Below, one piece after another: positions 9,367 through 21,745 of a DNA stretch of 64,000 bases; positions within the stretch are counted from its first letter, which is position 1; every line of letters begins with the position of its first letter. The stretch is taken from the NCBI RefSeq assembly GCF_010614805.1, contig NZ_JAAFZC010000002.1:248001-312000 (forward strand), written 5' to 3'. Below the pieces are notes generated by a model. That model had not been told where the DNA came from. It saw nothing but the letters and a program-made list of their open reading frames with translations, and made no database searches. The position numbers and the translations under genes were made by a program. This DNA is from Pseudooceanicola aestuarii. GTDB lineage: Bacteria > Pseudomonadota > Alphaproteobacteria > Rhodobacterales > Rhodobacteraceae.

Positions 9367-9789
9367 ATGCCAAAGCGCGACACCATCATCACCCGCTGCG
9401 AAGCCAGCGGCCTGCGCCTGACCCAGCAACGGAAGGTCATCGCCTCGGTACTGGACATGTCCCGCGACCATCCCGATGTGGAGGAACTGCACGCCCGCGC
9501 CGCCACCCGCGACCCTCGAATCTCGCTGGCCACGGTCTACCGCACCGTCAAGACGCTGGAGGAAGCCGGGATCCTCGAAAAGGTCGATTTCGGCGATGGC
9601 CGCGCGCGCTACGAAGATGCCGAACGCGACCACCATGACCACCTGATCGACATGGAAACCGGCAAGGTGATCGAATTCGTCGACCCCGAGATCGAAGCCT
9701 TGCAGGAGCGCATCGCCGCCAAACTGGGCTACGAGCTGCGCGGCCACAAGCTGGAACTTTACGGTGTGCGCCGCAAGACAGACGACTGA
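9367..9789 (+). CDS. Fur-family metal regulator (Fur/Mur type)
   Basis: This 140-residue protein is a Fur-family regulator. It has the winged HTH (ISLATVYRTVKTLEEAGIL, about 52-70) and the metal-site run HHDHLID (89-95), followed by TGKVIEF and a C-terminal dimerisation domain. The structural CxxC zinc pairs of enterobacterial Fur are absent, as is usual for the alphaproteobacterial Fur/Mur group. In that group the protein often senses Mn2+ rather than Fe2+, so Mur is as likely as Fur. It lacks features of heme-responsive Irr. The start at 9367 is preceded by GGGAGAG. It is a single-gene unit. Confidence 0.88.
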   Translation: MPKRDTIITRCEASGLRLTQQRKVIASVLDMSRDHPDVEELHARAATRDPRISLATVYRTVKTLEEAGILEKVDFGDGRARYEDAERDHHDHLIDMETGKVIEFVDPEIEALQERIAAKLGYELRGHKLELYGVRRKTDD

Positions 9790-11474
<1,685 letters not shown>

Positions 11475-11734
11475 GCCTGCGCGCCCTTGCCGGTCAGCCG
11501 CAAAGCCGGCAGGGGCACCCCCGGCCCGAGGTTCAGGGCCGCTGACCCCGCGCCGAATGGTGGGGGAGGTTGTCGCGGCAACGCTGCCCCCAAAGGCCCC
11601 GGACCCCGGTCAGGCGCTCCTTCGCCCACGACCGCCTGCCCCCGCCCGCACGCCCCGGCCCAGCCCGGCCCGGTCACGGGCGAAGGCCCTTTCGCAGGAT
11701 ACCGCCTGCACCCGCCGTCCAAAGGGCCCTGGAC

Positions 11735-12793
11735 ATGCCATCGCAAACCACCCGCCTTCGCCGCATGATGGCCCCCTACGAGGGGCCGGGACACCGCGTC
11801 GTTGCCTTCGCCCTGCACCGCGACGCCAGCCAGACGATCCTTGCCGGCGCGGAGATGCCCGGGGTGCCCTGCGAAGACCTGATCTTTGAAATCGGCTCCA
11901 TCACCAAGGTGTTCACCGCGATCCTGCTGTGTCTGCTGGTGGAGGAAGGCAAGATCGACCCCGCAGCGCCCCTGCGCGAGATCTCGGACGATTTGCACGA
12001 CGTGCCGGACTGGATCACCCCGGCGCGCCTGACTTCCCACACCAGCGGCCTGCCGCGCATTCACGTGCCGATCTGGAAAGCGCTGATCCACCCCTTGCCC
12101 GCCGATCCCTATGCCGAATTCTCCCGTGCCGATCTGTTCGACTGGATCCGCACATGGCCCGGCACGGACCCCGGATCGAAGCGCCGCCATGCCTATTCGA
12201 ACCTCGGTGTCGGCCTGCTGGGCGAGGCGATGGCCCTGTGTGAAGGGCAACCCTTTGTCGATCTGCTGGCGGACAGGATCCTGCGCCCCCTTGCCCTGCG
12301 CGATACCACCAGCCGTCTGGATGCCCAGCAGACCGCGCGGTTCATGCAACCCCGGACCACCCGGGGGGCACCAGTCCCGCCCTGGACCTTCGATGCGATG
12401 GCCGCTGCGGGGTGCCTGCGGTCGACCGCAGGGGATCTGGCGCGGTTTTCCAGGGCGGTCCTGCGGGCGCTGGAAGGGGCGGAAACGCCGCTTGACCGGG
12501 CGATCTGCCGATCTGCCGTGCCGATCGTCGGGCTGGGGTTTCGGGGCAATCCCGACAGGTCGGCGCAATGCGCCGGCTGGTTGTCCTGGCGGCCCGACAG
12601 CCAATCGCCGCGGCTGATTTACCACGATGGCGGGACCGCAGGATCAACCTGCGCGATCTGCCTGTGCCCAGAGAAATCGGGCGCCCTGGCGGTCCTGTCC
12701 AACAATGGCGTCTCCGCGAACCTTCGGGCCGCCGCCAGGCTGAGCTGGTCAAACCCGCTGCGCCAGGCGCAGGATCATTTCGCCGCCCTCTGA
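11735..12793 (+). CDS. Serine hydrolase, beta-lactamase/D-Ala-D-Ala peptidase family
   Basis: This 352-residue protein has the penicillin-binding-protein/class C beta-lactamase fold motifs: SxxK as S55-I-T-K58 (IGSITKVF), YxN as Y154-S-N156 (HAYSNLG), and a KTG-equivalent H-D-G-G (YHDGGTAGS, about 306-314). LTSHTSGLP (about 99-107) is the usual loop before YxN. No signal peptide is evident, so it may be a cytoplasmic esterase or peptidase rather than a resistance enzyme. The start at 11735 (MPSQTTRLRR) is preferred over a longer in-frame start because the extra upstream sequence is low-complexity and Pro/Arg-rich. It is convergent with pgi. Confidence 0.82.
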   Translation: MPSQTTRLRRMMAPYEGPGHRVVAFALHRDASQTILAGAEMPGVPCEDLIFEIGSITKVFTAILLCLLVEEGKIDPAAPLREISDDLHDVPDWITPARLTSHTSGLPRIHVPIWKALIHPLPADPYAEFSRADLFDWIRTWPGTDPGSKRRHAYSNLGVGLLGEAMALCEGQPFVDLLADRILRPLALRDTTSRLDAQQTARFMQPRTTRGAPVPPWTFDAMAAAGCLRSTAGDLARFSRAVLRALEGAETPLDRAICRSAVPIVGLGFRGNPDRSAQCAGWLSWRPDSQSPRLIYHDGGTAGSTCAICLCPEKSGALAVLSNNGVSANLRAAARLSWSNPLRQAQDHFAAL

Positions 12794-13116
12794 CTCGGCC
12801 AGCGGTGCATCGCGAACCGGGTGACAGGCGAAAGGCGGCAGGCGACGAGCAGCGGGCGGCCAGGCACTGCGGTTCACGCCGCCAGCAAGCGACAGCAGCC
12901 ACGACCTGTGAAAAAAATTCACCGATGGTGAAACTTCTCCCGCGACCCACCGTGTATACGCGGTGGCAAGGTGGCCGGTTTCGCTGCCCTACGCGCCATT
13001 CTGCTGTCTCCTGGGCCGTTGCCTGGACGGATGGCGCGTCCCTCGCGGCTGACGGCCTTTCCCCAAGGTGCGTTCAATACGCGGTCGCGAGGGGCCTCCC
13101 GCCTTGCACTGCGGCG
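12794..13116. other. 323-bp convergent intergenic stretch
   Basis: It separates the serine hydrolase gene from the 3' end of pgi and contains no recognised gene. Two structures are visible: the small terminator-like hairpin at 12911-12932 (listed separately), and a 20-bp near-perfect dyad at 12947-12966, CCACCG/CGGTGG arms around GTATAC with one wobble pair. The remainder is unremarkable GC-rich DNA. Confidence 0.4.
12911..12932 (-). terminator. Possible terminator for the zwf-pgl-pgi operon
   Basis: Read on the minus strand, a 6-bp stem (TTCACC/GGTGAA, 12918-12923 with 12927-12932) is followed by a run of seven T. The stem is short and lies 185 bp past the pgi stop, so the call is tentative. 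Confidence 0.4.
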
Positions 13117-14736
13117 TCAGGCGTCGGTTTCCTCGGCTTGCATGTCGTGCAATTCGCTGATCAGCCCGAGGGTCGAGCCGTCCTTGCCCTGCGCCGCCGC
13201 CGCACCGGTAACCATCGGAGCCAGGGACAAGGCCAGTTCCTTGCCCAGCTCCACCCCCCATTGGTCGAAGGAATTGATCCCCAGGATCACCCCCTCCGCA
13301 AACACGCGATGTTCATAAAGCGCCACGATCTGACCCAGCCGGTAGGGCGTCAGCAGCGGATAGAGCAGCGTGGTCGAGGGCCGGTTGCCGGGAAAGACGC
13401 GATGGGCGGCCTGGCGGTCCAGTTCTGCGCCCTGCAACCCGCGTTCGGCCATCATCCGGCGCGTCTCCGTCAGCGGGCGGCCCCGCATCAACGCCTCGGA
13501 CTGCGCCAGGCAATTTGCGACCAGCAGGTCATGCTGATGTGCCAGATCGGGCTCGTGCCCGCGTGCGCCGACAAGGAATTCGCAGGGAATGACCCGCGTG
13601 CCCTGGTGGATCAGCTGATAAAAGGCATGTTGCCCGTTGGTCCCCGGCTCTCCCCAGACGACGGGGCCGGAATGGTGGCCCAGCTCCTTGCCCTGCATCG
13701 ACACGCGCTTGCCGTTGCTTTCCATCTCCAACTGCTGGAGATAGGCGGGCAGCCGCAGCAGGCGTTGTTCATAAGGCAGCACCGCGCGGGTGGCATGGCC
13801 CAGCACCTGGTTGTGCCAGATCCCGACCAGCGCCAGCATCAGCGGCATGTTGTGCAGCGGATCGGCATCGCGGAAATGGCGGTCCATGCTCTGCGCGCCG
13901 CGCAGCATCTGGCCGAAGCCCTCGGCGCCGATGGCGATCATCAGCGACAGGCCGATCGGTCCCCACATGGAATACCGCCCGCCGACCCAATCCGCAAAGC
14001 CGAAGACGCGGTCCGGCGCGATGCCCCATTCCGCCGTCTTGTCCGACGCGGTGGAAAGCGCGGCGAATTGCGCCGCCGGGTCGGTGACCTTGCGCGCCAT
14101 CCAGTCGCGGGCGGTCTGCGCGTTGGTCATCGTCTCGATGGTGGTGAAGGTCTTGGAGGCCACGATCACCAGCGTCGTCGCGGGGTCCAGCGATGCCAGC
14201 ACGTCATGCACATGGGCGCCATCGACGTTTGACACGAAATGCACCCGTGGCCCGTCACAATAGGGACGCAGCGCCTGGCAGGCCATCGCCGGTCCCAGGT
14301 CCGAGCCGCCGATGCCGATATTGACCACGTCGGTGATGCGCCCGCCCTGCCCCTTGATCCGGCCGGTGCGCAGATCCTCGGCAAAGGTTTCCATGCGATC
14401 GAGGGTGGCATGCACCTGCGGCATCACGTCGGTGCCGTCCACCAGGACCGGCCCGCCATCCAGGTTGCGCAAGGCGGTGTGCAGGACGGCGCGGCCCTCC
14501 GTCTCGTTGATGGCGGCGCCCTTGAACATCGCGGCGCGGCGCCCGGCCAGATCGGCCTCAGACGCCAGGGCGATCAGGGCATTGCGGGTGTCGGCGTCGA
14601 TATTGGTCTTGGAATAGTCAAAGACCAGCCCGTCAAAGCGGACCGAGTAGCTTTCGAACCTGTCGGACGCCTCGAACAGGGTGGAAATGGCGCGGTCACC
14701 GCTTTGCGCGCCTAGGCGGTTCAATCTGTCCCACAT
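13117..14736 (-). CDS. pgi: Glucose-6-phosphate isomerase
   Basis: This 539-residue enzyme interconverts glucose-6-phosphate and fructose-6-phosphate. The sugar-phosphate site is seen at [15 protein letters not shown] (138-151), the family signature at [13 protein letters not shown] (about 257-269), the catalytic His/Glu region around [11 protein letters not shown], and the catalytic lysine in [14 protein letters not shown] near the C-terminus. It is the last gene of a minus-strand operon zwf-pgl-pgi, 83 bp after pgl. Together the three feed glucose-6-phosphate to 6-phosphogluconate and, in this group, on to the Entner-Doudoroff pathway, with pgi closing a cycle. A regulator acting at the zwf promoter would also affect it. 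Confidence 0.97.
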   Translation of the reverse strand: MWDRLNRLGAQSGDRAISTLFEASDRFESYSVRFDGLVFDYSKTNIDADTRNALIALASEADLAGRRAAMFKGAAINETEGRAVLHTALRNLDGGPVLVDGTDVMPQVHATLDRMETFAEDLRTGRIKGQGGRITDVVNIGIGGSDLGPAMACQALRPYCDGPRVHFVSNVDGAHVHDVLASLDPATTLVIVASKTFTTIETMTNAQTARDWMARKVTDPAAQFAALSTASDKTAEWGIAPDRVFGFADWVGGRYSMWGPIGLSLMIAIGAEGFGQMLRGAQSMDRHFRDADPLHNMPLMLALVGIWHNQVLGHATRAVLPYEQRLLRLPAYLQQLEMESNGKRVSMQGKELGHHSGPVVWGEPGTNGQHAFYQLIHQGTRVIPCEFLVGARGHEPDLAHQHDLLVANCLAQSEALMRGRPLTETRRMMAERGLQGAELDRQAAHRVFPGNRPSTTLLYPLLTPYRLGQIVALYEHRVFAEGVILGINSFDQWGVELGKELALSLAPMVTGAAAAQGKDGSTLGLISELHDMQAEETDA

Positions 14737-14746
14737 GGGCGGTAAT

Positions 14747-14819
14747 CCTTGTCTGGTCTCGTCCGGCCTTGTCTGGTCCGGGAAAATCTCCGGCGGTATC
14801 GGTTCTGTCTCGTCCGGCC
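14747..14819. repeat. Short imperfect direct repeats between pgl and pgi
   Basis: CCTTGTCTGGTC occurs at 14747-14758 and 14767-14778. TCTCGTCCGGCC occurs at 14757-14768 and 14808-14819. The units overlap into a C/T-rich ladder in the 83-bp spacer. It looks like local slippage duplication, and no function is suggested. Confidence 0.5.
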
Positions 14820-15487
14820 CTATTCCGCCCAGTGAACAATCGCCCCGTCAAGAAGCGCGGCAATCGGCGCCTCTTCGGGCGGCAGATCGCGCGCGGCCTC
14901 CAGGGCCCGGCGTTTTTCCGCGCCGGTGATCAGGATATGAGTGGACAGCGCGCCGCGCAGGGCCTCGGCCGACAGGGTGATCCGGGCCTCCGGCAGGTCG
15001 GGCGCGCGCATCGGCAGCAGCAGCGGCGCGCGCGGAGCCAGCGCATCCGCCAGCCGGTCCGCGCCGGGAAAGAGCGAGGCGGTGTGCATGTCCGCGCCCA
15101 TTCCCAGCAGCAGCACGTCCAGCGGCAGATGCGGCGCCAGGTCCGCGGCCAGACCGTCCAGCGCGTCCTCGGGCGTGGCGGTATCGGCACGGATCGACAG
15201 CAGGGTGGCGGCGGCGGCATGGCCGGTCAGCAGGCGGCGGCGCAGCATGGCGGTGTTGGATCGCTCCGACGTCTCGGGCACCCAGCGTTCGTCGTTCAGC
15301 ACCACGTCGACCCGATCCCAATCCAGTCGCACGGCGGTGAGCGCGTCGAAGATCGGTCCGGGCGTCGACCCGCCGGGCACGCAGAAGGTCACGCGATCCT
15401 CGTGGCGCAGCGCGGCGCCAAGTTCCGAGGTCAGCACATCCGACAGGTCCAGCGCCAGCGCGTCGCGATCGGGGTATTCAATCAGGT

Positions 15488-15491
<4 letters not shown>
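14820..15491 (-). CDS. pgl: 6-phosphogluconolactonase
   Basis: Pgl hydrolyses 6-phosphogluconolactone, the product of Zwf, to 6-phosphogluconate. The 223-residue length is typical of DevB-type enzymes. The family motif region [15 protein letters not shown] (about 33-47) and [12 protein letters not shown] (about 62-73) are clear, followed by the [17 protein letters not shown] segment (about 129-145), where family members usually read [14 protein letters not shown]. Here Met replaces Gly after Asp. The ATG at 15491 overlaps the zwf stop codon (ATGA), so translation is probably coupled; this sets the start over a longer in-frame ATG inside zwf. Confidence 0.94.
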
Positions 15492-16942
<1,451 letters not shown>

Positions 16943-17017
16943 GGTGGGCTCCCTCTGGATCGGGGTGCGAAAGTCGCGCGCACCATAGCAGATCGCGGCC
17001 TCATCACAATGTCGAAT

Positions 17018-17029
17018 GTTAGCGGTAAC
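17018..17029. promoter_or_regulatory. Predicted LacI-type operator upstream of zwf
   Basis: GTTAGCGGTAAC differs at one position from the perfect palindrome GTTAGCGCTAAC found before gap2. It lies between the zwf start (16942) and the end of anmK (17060), within the expected promoter. The CG centre is typical of LacI-family operators. The regulator is not encoded in the window. Confidence 0.6.
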
Positions 17030-17059
17030 GCGACTTTCGCCCTCCCCGGCGGTGCGCTG

Positions 17060-18181
17060 TCATACCGTCGCGGCGCCGCGCGGGCGGCTGACCGTGCCGC
17101 CGCCCACCGCCATGCGCACACCCGTGGTGCTGGCGCAGGATGTCGGCAGGCCGCGCATCACCCGTACCGCCAGGTAGGCAAAGGCCTGCGCCTCCAGCAT
17201 GTCGCCGTCCAGGCCCACGGCCTCCACCGGTTCGACCGGACAATCCAGAGTGGCGCGCAGCATCTCCATCAGCACCGGGTTCATCCGCCCGCCGCCCGTC
17301 ACCAGCATCCGCGCCGGCGGGCTGGGGCAATGGTCCATGCCGCGCAGGACAGAGGCCGCCGCCATGCCCGTCAGGGTTGCGGCGGCGTCGGCATCGCCCA
17401 GCTCTCCCACCAGGCCGACCATGTCGCCAAAGGAATTCCGGTCCAGCGATTTCGGCGGCATCCGGGAGAAATAGGGATCGTCGAGGAACAGCTCCAACGC
17501 GCCTTCGACCACTTCCCCCTCGGCGGCCAGGGCACCGTCACGGTCGAAGGCCTGGCCGCGCCGCGTCTGCATCAGATCGTTCAACGGCGCATTGGCCGGC
17601 CCGGTGTCAAAGGCCAGCAATGCGCCCTCGGCCTCGGGGCGCGGGATGCGCGGATCGACCCAGGTCAGATTGCCCACCCCACCCATGTTCAGGAACGCCA
17701 GCGGCGCATCGGCACCGATATGGCGCGCGCAGGCATGGTGGAAGAACGGCGCCAGCGGCGCGCCCTCGCCCCCCAGCTCCATGTCGGCCGAGCGGAAATC
17801 CCACACCACCCGACGGCCCAGCCGGTCAGCCAGCGCCTGGCCATCGCCCAGCTGATGGGTGCCCCGCCCGCGCGGCTGATGGGCCAGCGTCTGACCGTGA
17901 AAGCCGATCACATCGACCTCCGGGAACCGCGACAGCAGGGCGGCGTGGGCCTCCATCACCACCTGGGACGCGGCCTCCACATCGTCCTCCGGCCATAGAC
18001 CCAGGGCGGCGCGCAGCACGGCGCGCTCGGCCTCCGTATAGGGTCGGTAATCGCTGCCGCCGAACCCCAGGATGCGGTGGCCGTCGGTCTCCACCACGGC
18101 GGCATCAACCCCGTCCAGCGAGGTGCCCGACATCGCGCCCAGGGCAAGAACCGGGGTCTCTTTGCTTTGCGTCTTCCGCAT
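17060..18181 (-). CDS. anmK: Anhydro-N-acetylmuramic acid kinase
   Basis: AnmK phosphorylates and opens 1,6-anhydro-MurNAc in cell-wall recycling. The 373-residue protein starts with the family hallmark [17 protein letters not shown] (about 12-28), the phosphate-binding loop. Further family motifs are [13 protein letters not shown] (about 103-115), [14 protein letters not shown] (about 161-174) and the Gly-rich [13 protein letters not shown] (about 299-311). The start at 18181 is preceded by AAAGGGA; an upstream in-frame ATG overlaps the divergent tyrS leader. It is divergent from tyrS, as in many Rhodobacteraceae as I recall. Confidence 0.94.
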   Translation of the reverse strand: MRKTQSKETPVLALGAMSGTSLDGVDAAVVETDGHRILGFGGSDYRPYTEAERAVLRAALGLWPEDDVEAASQVVMEAHAALLSRFPEVDVIGFHGQTLAHQPRGRGTHQLGDGQALADRLGRRVVWDFRSADMELGGEGAPLAPFFHHACARHIGADAPLAFLNMGGVGNLTWVDPRIPRPEAEGALLAFDTGPANAPLNDLMQTRRGQAFDRDGALAAEGEVVEGALELFLDDPYFSRMPPKSLDRNSFGDMVGLVGELGDADAAATLTGMAAASVLRGMDHCPSPPARMLVTGGGRMNPVLMEMLRATLDCPVEPVEAVGLDGDMLEAQAFAYLAVRVMRGLPTSCASTTGVRMAVGGGTVSRPRGAATV

Positions 18182-18245
18182 GGTCTTTCCCTTTAACCGA
18201 CCGGCCCTTATACAGTGCCGCGCAACCTCTATCTGGACAAGTGAC

Positions 18246-19499
18246 ATGACCTACCATCCCAAATCAGACTTCATGGGCGTGATGATCGAGCGCGGCTTCA
18301 TGGCCGATTGCACCGATTATCAAGGCCTCGACGAGGCACTGATCGCGGGAATCGTGCCCGCCTATATCGGCTATGACGCGACGGCGAAATCCCTGCACGT
18401 GGGACATTTGCTGAACATCATGCTGCTGCGCTGGTTCCAGAAGACCGGGCACAAGCCGATCACCCTGATGGGTGGCGGCACGACCAAGGTGGGCGATCCC
18501 TCCTTCCGCAGCGAGGAACGGCCCCTGCTGACCCCCGACGCGATCGACGCCAATATCGACGGGATGAAACAGGTCTTTGCCAAATACCTGGATTACGGCG
18601 ACGGGCCCGGCGATGCGCTGATGCTGAACAATGCCGAATGGCTGGACGGGCTGAACTACCTGGATTTCCTGCGCGACATCGGGCGCCATTTCAGCGTCAA
18701 CCGGATGCTGTCCTTCGAATCCGTCAAATCGCGCCTCGACCGGGAACAGTCGCTGTCCTTCCTGGAATTCAACTACATGATCCTCCAGGCTTACGATTTT
18801 CTGGAACTGAACCGCCGCTACGGCTGCCGGTTGCAGATGGGCGGATCGGACCAATGGGGCAACATCGTCAACGGGATCGACCTGACGCGCCGGGTGCTGG
18901 ACAACCAGATCTTCGGCGCCACGACGCCGCTGTTGACCACGTCGGACGGCAAGAAGATGGGCAAAAGCGCCGGCGGCGCGATCTGGTTGAACGGCGACAT
19001 GCTGTCGGTCTTTGATTTCTGGCAATTCTGGCGCAACACCACCGATGCCGATGTGGGCCGGTTCCTGAAGCTTTATACCGAACTGCCCGTAGACGAATGC
19101 GAGCGGCTAGGCGCTCTGGGCGGGGCGGAGGTCAACGCGGCCAAGATCATCCTGGCCCGCGAAGTCACTACGCTTTGCCACGGCGCCGCCGCCGCCGAAG
19201 CCGCCGAAGCCACCGCCCGCGAGGTGTTCGAGAAGGGCGGCATAGGGGATGACCTTCCCACCCTCGCCCTGAGCGCCGCCGACCTGGGCGACGGCATTTC
19301 GGTGGTGCAGCTGCTGGTGCGCTCCGGCCTGGCCAAGACTGGCAAGGAGGCCAAGCGACTGATCGCCGACAACGGCGCCCGGATGGACGACGCGCCGCTG
19401 ACCGATGCGGGCCTGGTGCTGGATCGCGCCACGCTGTCGGCGCCGGTGAAACTGTCCGCCGGCAAGAAACGCCACGCGCTGGTGCGCCTGGCCGACTGA
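18246..19499 (+). CDS. tyrS: Tyrosyl-tRNA synthetase
   Basis: TyrS charges tRNA-Tyr. The 417-residue protein is class I: the HIGH-like motif is HVGH (51-54), and KMSKS appears as KMGKS (about 237-241). The tyrosine pocket is seen at [18 protein letters not shown] and [11 protein letters not shown]. The C-terminal about 65 residues form the S4 RNA-binding domain ([20 protein letters not shown]). The start at 18246 fits the family N-terminus, while a longer in-frame start lies inside divergent anmK. A GC-rich terminator hairpin follows at 19535. Confidence 0.97.
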   Translation: MTYHPKSDFMGVMIERGFMADCTDYQGLDEALIAGIVPAYIGYDATAKSLHVGHLLNIMLLRWFQKTGHKPITLMGGGTTKVGDPSFRSEERPLLTPDAIDANIDGMKQVFAKYLDYGDGPGDALMLNNAEWLDGLNYLDFLRDIGRHFSVNRMLSFESVKSRLDREQSLSFLEFNYMILQAYDFLELNRRYGCRLQMGGSDQWGNIVNGIDLTRRVLDNQIFGATTPLLTTSDGKKMGKSAGGAIWLNGDMLSVFDFWQFWRNTTDADVGRFLKLYTELPVDECERLGALGGAEVNAAKIILAREVTTLCHGAAAAEAAEATAREVFEKGGIGDDLPTLALSAADLGDGISVVQLLVRSGLAKTGKEAKRLIADNGARMDDAPLTDAGLVLDRATLSAPVKLSAGKKRHALVRLAD

Positions 19500-19534
19500 T
19501 CCCCGCGGACCGCGTGCGCCGCGGCCCCGCACCG

Positions 19535-19564
19535 GGCCGCCCCCCCTGCCGGGGGGCGGCCTTT
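19535..19564 (+). terminator. Terminator-like hairpin after tyrS
   Basis: An 11-bp all-GC stem (19535-19545 with 19551-19561) with a 5-nt loop is followed by only three T. It lies 36 bp after the tyrS stop. The weak T tract makes it less certain than the other terminators. Confidence 0.55.
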
Positions 19565-19754
19565 GCGCAGCGCGCCCCCGGCCTGCCGCCTGCCAGCCGG
19601 GCCGGAACCGATGCGCCAACGCCCCGGCCCGTCCTGCCCCAACCGCCCCACGGTTTCGTGACGGCCCAGCCCTGGCGGCGCGCCCTTGCTCCGCTGCGCG
19701 CTGCCGACTAGACAGAACCAGATGCGCGGACCCCCCGCGCCAAGGGAGACTTAC

Positions 19755-21593
19755 ATGGCCAAGAAGAAGCGGTCGAACATGGCGGCCTATGCCCTTCTGG
19801 GGTTTCTGGTGCTGGCACTGGGCGGGTTCGGCGCCACCAATTTCACCGGCACGGTCCGCAACATCGGCACGGTCGGTGACAAGGACATCCGCGTCGACAG
19901 CTATGCCCGCGCCGTTCAGGAAGAACTGCGCGCGGTGCAGGCCCAGACCGGGCAGACGCTGACTTTCGAGCAGGCGCAGCAATTCGGGCTGAGCGAGGGC
20001 GTCATCGCCCGGCTGGTCAACGATCGCGCCCTGGATGTGGAGGCCGACCGCATGGGCATCTCCATCGGCGATGCCACGCTGGGCCAGCAGATCCGCGACA
20101 TCCCCGCGTTTCAGTCTCCCGATGGCGCCTTTGACCGCGAAACCTACCGCTTCGCGCTTGATCGCGCGGGTCTGAGCGAAGAGACCTTCGAGGCCGATCT
20201 GCGCGACGAGACGACCCGTACCCTGCTTCAGGCTGCCGTCACCTCGGGGATCGTGATGCCGCAGACCTATGCCGACACGCTGGCCGATTACGTCGGTGAA
20301 CGCCGCAGCGTGACCTTTGCCCGGATGGGACCGTCCGATCTGGATGCGCCACTGCCCACCCCCGACGAAGAAACCCTGCGTGCCTATCACCAGGACAACA
20401 TCGCCGATTTCACCCTGCCGGAGCAGAAACGGATCACCCATGTCTGGCTGACCCCCGACATGCTGCTGGGCGAGGTCGAGGTTTCCGAAGACGACGTGAC
20501 CGCCCAATACGAGGCGCGCCTTGCCGAATTCCAACGTCCCGAACGGCGTCTGGTCGAACGATTGGTCTTCGCCGACCAGGATGCCGCCGACGCGGCGATG
20601 GCCCGCATCCAGTCCGGTGACGCCGATTTCGACGACCTGGTGGAAGGGCGCGGCCTGGATCTGGCCGATGTGGATCTGGGCGACGTGACCCAGGGCGCGC
20701 TTGGCGCTGCCGGCGATGTCGTCTTTGCCGCCGAGGGCAACAGCGTCGTCGGCCCCGCGCCCAGCGATCTTGGCCCGGCGCTCTATCGCATCAACGGCAT
20801 CCTGGAAGCCGAGATCACGGACGAGGCCACCGCCCGCGAAAAGATCCGCAGCGAACTGGCCCTGCTGTCTGCCGAACGCGCAGTGGACGCGGCGATGGAA
20901 CCGGTGGAGGATCTGCTGGCGGGCGGCGCGACGTTGGAAGAAGTCGCACAGGACACGCCCCTGCGGCTGGAAACCATCGACTGGTTCGAAGGTGTCTCCA
21001 CCGGGATCGCGGCAGAGCCGGGCTTTGACGCCGCCGCCGACGCCCTGACAGCCGAAGATTATCCCGAGCTGATGCAACTGCAGGGCGGCGCCCTGCTGGC
21101 GATGCGCCTGGACGAGGTTCTGCCCCCCGCGCCGCAACCCTTCGAGGAGGTCCGCGACCGCCTGGAAACCGCCTGGGAAGCGTCGGAGACCGACCGCCTG
21201 CTGACCGCCAAGGCCGAGGAAATGCTGCCGCGCCTGCGCGAAGGCGCAACCTTCGCCGGCGCCGGCCTGTCCCCCACCAGCGAGGAGATCACCCGCCGGG
21301 GCGCGATTGCCGGCACGCCCAACGGCTTCGTCGACACGATCTTCGAGATGGCGCCGGGAGAGATCCGCGTCACCAGCGGGTTCGGCGCGGTGCTGATCGT
21401 GCGGCTGGACGGAATCAGCGGACCCGATGCCGAGGATGCAACCATTGCCCAGATGCGCGAGAACCTGCGCAACCAGGCCAGCGCTTCGGTCGCGCGGGAT
21501 CTGTTCGCCAATTACTCCGTCCTGCTGCGCGACAATGCCGGGATCAGGCTGGACCAGGAAGCGATCAACGCGGTGCATGCGAACCTGCAATAA
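19755..21593 (+). CDS. PpiD/SurA-like peptidyl-prolyl isomerase, membrane-anchored periplasmic chaperone
   Basis: This 612-residue protein fits PpiD-type folding factors. A short basic N-terminus (MAKKKRS) leads into one membrane helix (about 10-28), leaving the rest periplasmic. Residues about 35-170 are the SurA N-terminal chaperone domain, with helices such as DRETYRFALDRAGLSEETF. A parvulin (PPIC-like) domain lies around 255-365. The C-terminal helices rejoin the chaperone core. The start at 19755 follows GGGAG. In relatives I recall a PpiD-like gene next to trpE; here it is followed by the opposite-strand deacetylase, and trpE is missing. Confidence 0.88.
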   Translation: MAKKKRSNMAAYALLGFLVLALGGFGATNFTGTVRNIGTVGDKDIRVDSYARAVQEELRAVQAQTGQTLTFEQAQQFGLSEGVIARLVNDRALDVEADRMGISIGDATLGQQIRDIPAFQSPDGAFDRETYRFALDRAGLSEETFEADLRDETTRTLLQAAVTSGIVMPQTYADTLADYVGERRSVTFARMGPSDLDAPLPTPDEETLRAYHQDNIADFTLPEQKRITHVWLTPDMLLGEVEVSEDDVTAQYEARLAEFQRPERRLVERLVFADQDAADAAMARIQSGDADFDDLVEGRGLDLADVDLGDVTQGALGAAGDVVFAAEGNSVVGPAPSDLGPALYRINGILEAEITDEATAREKIRSELALLSAERAVDAAMEPVEDLLAGGATLEEVAQDTPLRLETIDWFEGVSTGIAAEPGFDAAADALTAEDYPELMQLQGGALLAMRLDEVLPPAPQPFEEVRDRLETAWEASETDRLLTAKAEEMLPRLREGATFAGAGLSPTSEEITRRGAIAGTPNGFVDTIFEMAPGEIRVTSGFGAVLIVRLDGISGPDAEDATIAQMRENLRNQASASVARDLFANYSVLLRDNAGIRLDQEAINAVHANLQ

Positions 21594-21632
21594 GGCCGAC
21601 GCCTTTTCGCGACACCGCCGTTCACCATGAAA

Positions 21633-21658
21633 AAGGCCGCGCTTTCGGGCGCGGCCTT
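21633..21658. terminator. Bidirectional terminator between ppiD-like and deacetylase genes
   Basis: A 10-bp perfect stem (21633-21642 with 21649-21658) has a 6-nt loop. Read on the minus strand it runs into TTTTTC, so it should serve the deacetylase gene best. On the plus strand the tail is short. It lies between two convergent stops. Confidence 0.7.
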
Positions 21659-21745
21659 CTGCCATTTCATGTCTTGTTTCCGGGCCGGCACTTTGCCGTC
21701 GATGCCGAGGATCGAGGCAGTGAACCCCAGACAGTCGGAGCCGGG

